Shown: positions 1 to 5,958 of the stretch, piece after piece
How positions within the stretch are numbered: the stretch's first letter is position 1
Layout: each line of letters begins with the position of its first letter
From: JBMNOI01 sp050942995
Lineage (GTDB): Bacteria; Chloroflexota; Anaerolineae; UBA1429
Length of the DNA: 8,265 nucleotides
Direction: 5' to 3'
NCBI GenBank assembly: GCA_050942995.1
Contig: JBMNOI010000149.1
Location: forward strand, 1-8,265
Notes under the pieces: generated by a model
What the model was told of the DNA's origin: nothing
What the model saw: only the letters and a program-made list of their open reading frames with translations
Databases searched by the model: none
Program-made: the position numbers and the translations under genes

Positions 1-608
1 GCGAGGATGCGCTCCAGCCCCCTGACGAGCCACCCCAAATGCCCAATCTGGCCGAGCAGTTTCGCGAGATCGAGACGACGCCCATTCGCCTGCCGGTGGA
101 GGGGGACATCTGGCGTTATCTTCTGTTCGCGGCGCTGGCCGCGGGGCTGGTTCTGGTGCTTTATTACGCCTGGCGCCGTCGGCCCCGGCGTCGGAGGGGA
201 CAGGTGGTGGAGCACCGGGAATATATCGGCTCCGGCGACCTCTTCTGGCAGCAACTGCGTTCCCTGTGGCGTCGTCCCCGGCCGGTGGTTCAGGCGCCCT
301 ATATCGACCTGGATGATCCGGAGGACCCCCGGCAGGCCATCCGACGGCTCTATCAGCGGTTGTTGCAGATTGCCCGGGGGCTGGGTCGGCCTCGTCGGCC
401 GGGGCAGACGCCGGGAGCGTATCGAGCGGCGCTGACAGACCTGGTGCCGGATGATCGGGATGCATTGGACACACTGACCGACGCCTATATCCAGGCGAGA
501 TACGCCCCGGATGATCCTTCGCCAGCGGTCGTCGGCGATGCGACGGCGGCGTTCGATCGCCTCAGCCGATCGTTGGGCCGGAGCGGCAGAGAGCAGGGCG
601 CTGAATGA
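1..608 (+). CDS. DUF4129 domain membrane protein, C-terminal part (5' end outside window)
   Basis: The reading frame is open from the left edge (first full codon at base 3) to TGA at 606-608, so this is the 3' part of a longer gene; the ATG at base 39 is probably internal. A single hydrophobic helix (IWRYLLFAALAAGLVLVLYY, bases about 108-167) is followed at once by an arginine-rich stretch, as expected for a membrane segment with its C-terminal side in the cytoplasm. The rest matches the DUF4129 pattern: acidic DPEDPRQAIRRLYQRLL, then GQTPGAYRAAL, then LTDAYIQARYAP near the end. In the TgpA-like family this domain is C-terminal to membrane helices and a transglutaminase core; those parts would lie upstream and are not visible. 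Its exact role is not known. A stand-alone DUF4129 protein is the alternative. Confidence 0.8.
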   Translation, partial: EDALQPPDEPPQMPNLAEQFREIETTPIRLPVEGDIWRYLLFAALAAGLVLVLYYAWRRRPRRRRGQVVEHREYIGSGDLFWQQLRSLWRRPRPVVQAPYIDLDDPEDPRQAIRRLYQRLLQIARGLGRPRRPGQTPGAYRAALTDLVPDDRDALDTLTDAYIQARYAPDDPSPAVVGDATAAFDRLSRSLGRSGREQGAE

Positions 609-609
609 T

Positions 610-629
610 AGGGACGGGGAATCCTCCCT
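610..629 (+). terminator. Weak hairpin after the DUF4129 gene
   Basis: AGGGA (610-614) can pair with TCCCT (625-629) just after the stop codon, leaving a 10-base loop. There is no T tract behind it, so intrinsic termination is doubtful. Its 3' end touches the first DnaA-like 9-mer. It is listed as the only candidate 3' end signal for the upstream gene. Confidence 0.2.
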
Positions 630-679
630 GTGGATAGATGATACGGGCTGTGGATAACCTGTGGATAACCTGTGGGCAG
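629..679 (-). promoter_or_regulatory. Cluster of DnaA-box-like 9-mers
   Basis: TGTGGATAA, the reverse complement of the DnaA box TTATCCACA, occurs perfectly at 649-657 and 660-668. Degenerate copies flank them: TGTGGATAG at 629-637 (one mismatch) and TGTGGGCAG at 671-679 (three mismatches). The last three boxes start exactly 11 bases apart, about one helical turn, so they would face the same side of the DNA. The cluster lies about 100 bases upstream of the promoter of the HTH gene. It could be a DnaA-responsive regulatory site or a DnaA-titration site. It is not by itself evidence of a chromosomal origin, because neither dnaA nor dnaN is in the window. Confidence 0.6.
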
Positions 680-741
680 CACGGTCGACGGCGTGGGCAC
701 TTGCCGGAGCGACGATCTATTTTATGCTGATTTTATGTGTA

Positions 742-757
742 AGAATTCGAGTATTCT
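742..757. repeat. Short inverted repeat AGAAT-N6-ATTCT
   Basis: AGAAT at 742-746 is mirrored by ATTCT at 753-757 in an A+T-rich patch upstream of the HTH promoter. The half-sites resemble the outer part of the operator at 786-803 but the spacing differs. It may be a weak second regulator site or chance. Confidence 0.2.
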
Positions 758-777
758 ACAGCGGGCTCCTGTGGCTA

Positions 778-806
778 TTGACGGGATAGAACATTTGTTC
801 TATAAT
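778..806 (+). promoter_or_regulatory. Sigma70-type promoter of the HTH gene
   Basis: TTGACG (778-783, five of six matches to the -35 consensus) is separated by exactly 17 bases from TATAAT (801-806, a perfect -10). Transcription would start near 812-814, giving a leader of about 33 bases that contains the AAGGAG ribosome site at 834-839. This is the strongest promoter-like sequence in the window. It also decides the start of the next gene, since the upstream in-frame GTG at 672 lies before the promoter. Confidence 0.8.
786..803. promoter_or_regulatory. Palindromic operator, GAAC-N4-GTTC (SOS-box-like)
   Basis: ATAGAACATTTGTTCTAT has perfect 8-base arms (786-793 and 796-803) around two central bases. 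Its core GAAC-N4-GTTC (789-800) is the half-site arrangement of LexA boxes in Gram-positive bacteria and related phyla. The site fills the promoter spacer and overlaps the first half of the -10, so a bound protein would block RNA polymerase. The binder could be LexA or the product of the HTH gene itself acting as autorepressor; the sequence cannot decide between them. Confidence 0.6.
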
Positions 807-845
807 CGGACTATCCCCAACAACCATCAGCACAAGGAGCCCGCC

Positions 846-1091
846 ATGCGCGACCGGGAGATACAGATCCTCGTTCAGGCGCTAGACCGTATTCGCCAGC
901 GGGAGAACTCGACTGTCGCCGGAATGGCCCGACGTCTGGGTTTTTCAGCGGGCCATCTCTCCATGATCTTTACCGGCAAACGACGGCCCGGCATCCGGTT
1001 CGTACGCGCCGTATGTGAGCGATATCCCGAGATTCGTCGCCGCCTGGCCCGCAGCCTGGACGAAGCGGGCGATAGGCGCATTTCATCATAG
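846..1091 (+). CDS. Small XRE-like helix-turn-helix DNA-binding protein
   Basis: This 81-residue protein is nearly all one HTH domain. Residues about 24-50 read VAGMARRLGFSAGHL followed by SMIFTGKRRPG, the Cro/C1-type pattern in which the recognition helix ends in a 'LS.I..GKR.P' turn. The segment RFVRAVCERYPEI then resembles the closing helix of such domains. No sensor or enzyme domain is present. The ATG at 846 is chosen because AAGGAG (834-839) sits six bases before it and a near-consensus promoter lies just upstream. It probably acts as a transcription regulator, possibly of its own promoter through the palindrome at 786-803. It converges on the STAND ATPase gene with only four bases between the stop codons, so their transcripts may interfere. 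Its target is unknown. Confidence 0.8.
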   Translation: MRDREIQILVQALDRIRQRENSTVAGMARRLGFSAGHLSMIFTGKRRPGIRFVRAVCERYPEIRRRLARSLDEAGDRRISS

Positions 1092-1095
1092 GGTG

Positions 1096-4000
1096 TCATT
1101 CATCACCCTCTAGCTTTTGCAGGATGGTGCGGATCACCAGCGCATCGATGTGATCCAGGTATTCATAGAGGTCCGATCCGCGTTCGCCGCCCAGAATGCG
1201 CCAGATGGCGATGGCCAGCGCCTCCCATTCCTCATTCTTCTCCAGCGACTCGACCAGTTCGACCGTCTCGGCATCCATCGCCTCGCCCCGGCAGCTTTTG
1301 ATGACGGCCTCGATCAACTGGCCCCAGCTCTCACGCACGCGTTCGGCCTCTGGCGAGGCGGCAAAGGCCTCATGGGTGCGTGAGCGCCAATGGATGATCT
1401 TTTCCTCGTCTCCCTCGGCCTCGGCGATGCGTTGTAGAAGGAGGCACGCTTCCCAATGACGGCCGGCGGGCCCCAGACTCTCGGCCACAGCGCGGGCGGC
1501 CTCGGCGTGTACGCGGGCGTTTTGGAGTTCCCCTGTGTGTAGCAACAGCTCGGCCAGGGCGGCCTCGGCGGAGGCCAGGGCCGGTTGCAGGTCGTGCTCC
1601 TGATAGATACGGATCGCCTGAGCGTAATGGTTTTGGGCCACCTGTGAGCGGCCGGTGTGGGCGGCGATCTGAGCCAGGCGCATATGGGACTGGGCCTCCA
1701 TCAGCACATGCTCTGCCTTGTGCGCCATCTCCAGAGCCCGATGGTAGCATTTCTCGGCCTCGTCCAGATCCTGAAGCTGCCAGGCCAGGCTGCCCAACTG
1801 GTTCCAGATGGTGGCCATGCCTGCCAGATCCTGGGCGGTTTCCATCTGCTCCAGGGCCTGCTCGAACCGCCGACGGGCCGAATCCACATCCTGTCGGGCG
1901 GCGGCGATGAGGCCCAGTTGCATCTGGATGGCGCCGATGGCGCGACTGTCGTCGGGCGCCACGGCCAGCTCCAGCCCCTTTTCCAACACATGTTCGGCCC
2001 GTTCCATCTGCATGGCCGCCAGATACACCTGCCCCATATCCTCATACAGCCAGACCAGCTCTCGGCGCGCCGGGCCGATATTATCGAGCTTTTCCAGCAA
2101 GCGCAGGGCGCGCACATAGGTGGCCAGGGCGGCATCGGCACGGCCGCCGGCAAACAAGAAACGGCCAAAGCGATGCAGCGCGGTTCCCTGGTCCTGAGCC
2201 GCCTCGGCCCCACCGTAGGACAGACCTCCTTCGCGGGTGATGCGCTCGACCAGTTGTTGCAGGATACGTCCCGAATCGGCCATGCGCCCACCGGCGGCGA
2301 GCTGTTCGCTCTGTTCCAGCAAAAACTGTACGCCGGCCCGACTCAGCGGCCCCTCGGCGGGCACCAGCTCGGCGGTAGTCCGGCGAATGGTCTCGTCGAT
2401 GGCGGCGCTCTCCTCGGCATAGCCAAGTTGTTCCAGCAGTCCCTGTAGCTGGCGGGCAAAGGTGGTGGCCATGCTCAGTTGCTGTGTCTGCAACGCCAGG
2501 CGCAAGGCCCGGCGCAGGTTAGGTAACTCACGGCGGCTGATCATCTGAACGATCTCGGGGGAGCGAGAGCCCATGCCGCTCAGCCAGGTCATCATGCCCA
2601 TATAGGTGCCGTAGAACTGGGGCTCGATGCGACTGCGAAATGCCGAGGGCATGCGTTGATAGAGATGGCGGCCCGAGGCGCGGTGCAGGCGGATGTACTG
2701 GGCGCTGAGTCCGGGGATGCGCTCCTCGCGCACGAGATGGGCCGCAGCGAATCGCCCCTTGATCTCGGCCCACCTGTCCTCTTCGATGTCCAGCAAGCGC
2801 AGCGCCTGAGGCTCCATCATGCCGCCTGCAAAGAGGCCCAACGGCAGGATGGCGTGGCGAAGGTCGGAATCCAGACTGCGCAGCAGAACTTCCATCGCGA
2901 CATCCAGCGCCTGATTGCTCAGGCGGGCCTCGCCCCGACGTAGATCGGGCATCATGGCCTCCAGTGTGGCGATGACGTCCATCTCTCCGGCGACCACGAT
3001 CGGCGCAAGGATGCCCAGGGCCAGCGGATGCCCACCCAACAGGACGGGCAGATCGGCGATATCTCCCTCGGGTTGCAGGTTGCGGTCGGCTTCGTGTAGC
3101 AGAGTGGACCATAGCGCCGCGGCGTCATCCGGGGGCATCGGTCGGATCTCCAGACTGTGCGCCAGAGGGGTCGGCAGGCGAATATCCCGGGGCAGGGTGG
3201 GGCTGTCGACGATGAGACAGAGTCGGCTGCGCCCGGTCGCACAGATGCGCCCACCGAGTTGCCATAACGCCTCCAGCGCCGCCGAGTTTGGGTAAAAGTC
3301 ACCGTTGGGGAGCAACGCATCCACGTGATCCCAGATCACCAGCGTAGGGGTGTCGGCCAGCGCCTGCAACACCGCCTCATCGACGTTGGGGGTCTGCACA
3401 AATTCATCGCCTATCAATCGAATGCCGAGATCGTACAGGGCGCTTTCGCGATGGCCGCCGCCGGCCATGCTGGTGTACACGACCCGACGAAATCGTCCCG
3501 TTCGCACCAGCCAGCGGGCGATGTGGCTGACCAGCGATGTTTTGCCCAATCCCTCATAGCCATAGACGGCCAGCGCGCCCGATCCGGCATGCTCATCGCG
3601 CAGAAATCCCTCCAGCATGTCCAGCTCCCGGCTGCGGCCGATCATGCCGTGGGCGGGTTCGGCCGGCAATCCGCCGGGCTCTTGTTCGGAGGGCAGGCGT
3701 TGCCATTCGGCCGTGATACCGGCTCCCGGGAATCGCACCACCTTGCCGACGCCCGATTCACGAGTCGGGGTGACGGTCAGCAAGGGCTGCGCGGGGTCGG
3801 GCGAGTGGAGCGACAGGGCATGGGCGGGCGTCGGCAGCGAGGAGGCATTCGAGCGCCATGGGCGTTGAACATTCAGCCCCTTTTGGGCCTCGGCCAGAGC
3901 GATCTGGAGCGTCTGCCCGGCCAGCAGGGCGGCCAGCAGTGCTTCGGCAGAACGGCGTACCGCCTCGGCTGAGAGTGCGTCGTGCCAGAGCAGGGTGTGT

Positions 4001-4410
4001 ATACCGGCGGCGGCCAGGGCATCGGCCACCTGTTGCGCGAGAGCGTCGTCCGAATCGTCGGCGGGGGTCAGGCTAAGCAGGGCCAGGCTAATGCCGGCCC
4101 GGGCCAGCATCGGGCCGAGCTCCTCGATGGGAAAGGCGTTCATCTCATCGCCATCGGCGAACGCTATAGCCGGGGCGCCCTGATGTCGCACAACCAGGGC
4201 ATCCAGGCAGAGGGCGAGCTCATCGCCCCAGAGTCCGTCGGCCAGCGCCTGGACTGTGGGCGCCCAGATCCAGCGGCTCTGCAGCGACTCGCCCTGCGCG
4301 TCTGCGGCATCCAGCAATGCCTCTATGCGTTCGCGAGCCGGGATAACGGACGGCAGCGGGGGCCGGGGGGCGGCGAAGAGAATGCCAAGTGGCGGGTACA
4401 GTTCGGGCAT
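1096..4410 (-). CDS. STAND NTPase with degenerate CHAT-like N-terminus and TPR C-terminus
   Basis: The 1104-residue protein shows four parts. Residues about 59-188 resemble the C-terminal half of a CHAT (caspase-like) domain, but the catalytic Cys position reads SLTP (113-116) instead of the usual NAC, and the His motif reads RHQGAP (75-80). A proline-rich linker leads to MIGRSREL (256-263), Walker A GYEGLGKT (284-291), Walker B LVIWDHVD (357-364), ATGRSRL (391-397) and GGHPLAL (459-465), the NB-ARC/STAND order. A probable winged-helix region (about 500-590) precedes TPR-like helical repeats (about 690-1010). No signal peptide or membrane helix is seen, so it is likely a cytosolic ATP-driven signalling switch with TPRs as sensor. 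ATG at 4410 is preferred over the adjacent TTG because GGAGG (4417-4421) is six bases away. Regulatory, scaffold and defence roles are all possible. Confidence 0.85.
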   Translation of the reverse strand: MPELYPPLGILFAAPRPPLPSVIPARERIEALLDAADAQGESLQSRWIWAPTVQALADGLWGDELALCLDALVVRHQGAPAIAFADGDEMNAFPIEELGPMLARAGISLALLSLTPADDSDDALAQQVADALAAAGIHTLLWHDALSAEAVRRSAEALLAALLAGQTLQIALAEAQKGLNVQRPWRSNASSLPTPAHALSLHSPDPAQPLLTVTPTRESGVGKVVRFPGAGITAEWQRLPSEQEPGGLPAEPAHGMIGRSRELDMLEGFLRDEHAGSGALAVYGYEGLGKTSLVSHIARWLVRTGRFRRVVYTSMAGGGHRESALYDLGIRLIGDEFVQTPNVDEAVLQALADTPTLVIWDHVDALLPNGDFYPNSAALEALWQLGGRICATGRSRLCLIVDSPTLPRDIRLPTPLAHSLEIRPMPPDDAAALWSTLLHEADRNLQPEGDIADLPVLLGGHPLALGILAPIVVAGEMDVIATLEAMMPDLRRGEARLSNQALDVAMEVLLRSLDSDLRHAILPLGLFAGGMMEPQALRLLDIEEDRWAEIKGRFAAAHLVREERIPGLSAQYIRLHRASGRHLYQRMPSAFRSRIEPQFYGTYMGMMTWLSGMGSRSPEIVQMISRRELPNLRRALRLALQTQQLSMATTFARQLQGLLEQLGYAEESAAIDETIRRTTAELVPAEGPLSRAGVQFLLEQSEQLAAGGRMADSGRILQQLVERITREGGLSYGGAEAAQDQGTALHRFGRFLFAGGRADAALATYVRALRLLEKLDNIGPARRELVWLYEDMGQVYLAAMQMERAEHVLEKGLELAVAPDDSRAIGAIQMQLGLIAAARQDVDSARRRFEQALEQMETAQDLAGMATIWNQLGSLAWQLQDLDEAEKCYHRALEMAHKAEHVLMEAQSHMRLAQIAAHTGRSQVAQNHYAQAIRIYQEHDLQPALASAEAALAELLLHTGELQNARVHAEAARAVAESLGPAGRHWEACLLLQRIAEAEGDEEKIIHWRSRTHEAFAASPEAERVRESWGQLIEAVIKSCRGEAMDAETVELVESLEKNEEWEALAIAIWRILGGERGSDLYEYLDHIDALVIRTILQKLEGDE

Positions 4411-4458
4411 CAAACCCCTCCGTGAGTTCTTCCGGTGCGAGCGCGATGATCGGTGATT

Positions 4459-4497
4459 TTGTTAATATATTATAACAATAAGGGAACGATGGGGCAA
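4459..4497 (-). promoter_or_regulatory. Promoter of the STAND ATPase gene with overlapping A+T palindrome
   Basis: Read on the minus strand, TTGCCC (4497-4492) is followed after 17 bases by a perfect TATAAT (4474-4469). Transcription would begin near 4462, giving a leader of about 50 bases. An imperfect 20-base palindrome with arms TTGTTA (4459-4464) and TAACAA (4473-4478) covers the -10 and the start point, a suitable place for a repressor. Its half-sites differ from the GAAC/GTTC operator of the HTH gene, so a different regulator is likely. Confidence 0.6.
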
Positions 4498-4500
4498 TCG

Positions 4501-4548
4501 TTTCCGGCTCGACGCCGGGCACGGAACATCCCCGGTGATGACCGGAAA
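4501..4548 (+). other. Possible nested stem in the divergent intergenic region
   Basis: TTTCCGG (4501-4507) can pair with CCGGAAA (4542-4548), and inside it CCGGG (4515-4519) with CCCGG (4531-4535). It lies upstream of both predicted transcription starts, so it may not be transcribed; as DNA it would be spaced inverted repeats. The rest of 4411-4795 holds the two promoters and the direct repeat described separately, and no gene. Confidence 0.25.
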
Positions 4549-4592
4549 GAAATGCTGAAATCACTCTCAAAACAGGCGCAAACGTGTGTTCT

Positions 4593-4737
4593 GGACATTG
4601 ACAGATCGACAGTTCCGGAATAACCTTCTACGCGTGGAGATCAGTATCCCGTATGTCGAGACTCTAAAGTGTATTGCCCGAGAGGGGGTGATTCACGAAC
4701 CAGTCGGACATTGCGCGAGATCTTGTCCAGTTCCGAA
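4593..4737. repeat. Diverged direct repeat upstream of the sugar operon
   Basis: Two units share three blocks in the same order: GGACATTG, AGATC and CAGTTCCG followed by AA. Unit 1 spans 4593-4620 and unit 2 spans 4706-4737, with unit 2 longer by four bases between blocks. Unit 1 contains the -35 hexamer of the operon promoter and ends in the palindrome TTCCGGAA (4613-4620). Unit 2 ends in the arms GTTC and GAAC around a single C (4730-4738) and lies in the untranslated leader. The arrangement suggests a paired operator for a repressor that could loop the DNA. A small duplication that has since diverged is the alternative. Confidence 0.4.
4598..4626 (+). promoter_or_regulatory. Probable promoter of the sugar-catabolism operon
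   Basis: A perfect -35 TTGACA (4598-4603) is followed after 17 bases by TAACCT (4621-4626), which keeps the key first, second and last bases of the -10. Transcription would start near 4633, leaving an untranslated leader of about 160 bases. The weak -10 suits an activated or repressible catabolic promoter. Confidence 0.5.
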
Positions 4738-4795
4738 CCGCATCGAGTTGTCGGCGTCGTAATAGGTCCACGATTCATCGCGGTGGAGGCACATC

Positions 4796-5872
4796 ATGGA
4801 AAAGGTCCGGGTCGGTGTGGTGGGTTGCGGTGTGGTGTCGAACGGAACCTATCTGCCCCAAATCGTCAAGATGCCGAACGTCGAGCTTGTCGCCGTCTGT
4901 GATATGTACGAGGACAGAGCCAGGGCGGCCTATACCCGATTTGGCGCCCGGGAGGTTTACACCGACTATGACGAGATGCTGGAGAGGTCGGAGATCGATC
5001 TTGTCGTAAACCTGACGCACATTCAGGCGCATTACGATATTAACATGCGGGCACTGCGTGCCGGCAAGCATGTGTATAGCGAAAAGACGCTGGCCGTCAC
5101 CGTCGATGAGGCCAGCGTTCTTATTGAGGAGGCCCGGAAACGAGGTCTCAAGCTGGGCGCTGCAGCCGCGACGATGCTCAGTCCGGTGAACCGGCGCATC
5201 GCCGAGTTGCTGCGCGATGGAGCCATCGGCAAGGTCAACTTTGTGGTCGCGCACCATTCTCATGCCGGGGCGGCCAATTTTACCTTCTGGACGACCGATC
5301 CGACCTGGTTTTACAAGCCGGGGGCCGGGCCGGTGCTCGATCTGGGGGTGTACGATCTGCACACCCTGACCGGCCTGTTGGGGTCGGCCAGGGCGGTGAG
5401 CGCCATGTCGGGCGTGTCGGTGCCGTTCCGCACGGTTCGCAGTGGCCCGGTCAAGGGCAAGGTCATCGATGTCGAGGTGGATGACAACACCCTCATCATG
5501 CTCGATTTTGGACAGGCGACCTTTGCCTTTGTGGATGCGACCTACTGCGTCCAGGCTCAACTGGGGCCGCGGATGCAGATATTCGGCTCAGAGGGCACCA
5601 TCGCCGTGCACGAACGCGGCGCACCCCATCCGCTGTCGGTCTATCGCGATGATACCCGAATCAATCTCTCGGGGTGGATCGATCTCGACCTGCCCGGGGA
5701 GCCGCCCTGGTCGCTGCCCATGGGGGTACAGCATATGGCCGACTGTATCCTGCACCCGGAGAAGGAGTTGATCACTACCGGCGAGCACGCCCGCCATGTG
5801 CTGGAGATCATTAACAAGAGCTATCAATCGGCCCGTGAGGGCCGTACGCTGCCGATAACGACGACGTTCTGA
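4796..5872 (+). CDS. Gfo/Idh/MocA family NAD(P)-dependent oxidoreductase (first copy)
   Basis: The 358-residue product has the usual family length. Residues 1-40 form a Rossmann start (VRVGVVGCG, then VELVAVCD ending the second strand), the cofactor-binding fold. HVYSEKT (92-98) is the family EKP motif with Thr in place of Pro; K97 is the expected catalytic lysine. GAGPVLDLGVYDLH (176-189) is the substrate-side signature, with Tyr186 where many dehydrogenases have His. The C-terminal half is the mixed sheet domain, with FGSEGTI (263-269). ATG at 4796 is preceded by GGAGG (4785-4789) at six bases. The family oxidises or epimerises sugars, inositols and their phosphates using NAD(P). As first gene of the operon it probably acts early on the substrate, whose identity is not visible. 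Confidence 0.9.
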   Translation: MEKVRVGVVGCGVVSNGTYLPQIVKMPNVELVAVCDMYEDRARAAYTRFGAREVYTDYDEMLERSEIDLVVNLTHIQAHYDINMRALRAGKHVYSEKTLAVTVDEASVLIEEARKRGLKLGAAAATMLSPVNRRIAELLRDGAIGKVNFVVAHHSHAGAANFTFWTTDPTWFYKPGAGPVLDLGVYDLHTLTGLLGSARAVSAMSGVSVPFRTVRSGPVKGKVIDVEVDDNTLIMLDFGQATFAFVDATYCVQAQLGPRMQIFGSEGTIAVHERGAPHPLSVYRDDTRINLSGWIDLDLPGEPPWSLPMGVQHMADCILHPEKELITTGEHARHVLEIINKSYQSAREGRTLPITTTF

Positions 5873-5880
5873 ACGAGCCG

Positions 5881-5894
5881 CCGTACTTGTACGG
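5881..5894. repeat. Short palindrome between the two oxidoreductase genes
   Basis: CCGTAC (5881-5886) is mirrored by GTACGG (5889-5894) around TT, nine bases after the first oxidoreductase stop. The loop is too tight for a full hairpin. It may be a protein site or chance. Confidence 0.2.
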
Positions 5895-5958
5895 GACAGA
5901 TGGGTCGCAACGTAGCGCCCGGGTTCCGGCATCCATGCTGCGAAAGGATTCGAACATC

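Noticed and set aside
629..760. A chromosomal replication origin
   Set aside because: The DnaA boxes and A+T patch are suggestive, but there is no dnaA, dnaN, gyrB or rpmH nearby and the A+T patch is short.
672..845. In-frame N-terminal extension of the HTH protein from GTG 672
   Set aside because: The near-consensus promoter and the ribosome binding site both lie downstream of 672, and the extra residues do not resemble the HTH family.
1657..2448. Long open frames antisense to the STAND ATPase gene
   Set aside because: They are by-products of GC-rich codon use; they lack ribosome sites and recognisable domains, while the minus-strand protein has clear ATPase and TPR motifs.
4775..5560. Long minus-strand open frame across the first oxidoreductase
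   Set aside because: The plus-strand protein has full family motifs and a good ribosome site; the antisense frame has no recognisable domain.
5945..5958. tRNA T-arm-like sequence GATTCGAAC (also at about 6375)
   Set aside because: No acceptor, D or anticodon arms can be built around either copy on either strand, and the second copy is inside a clear coding region.
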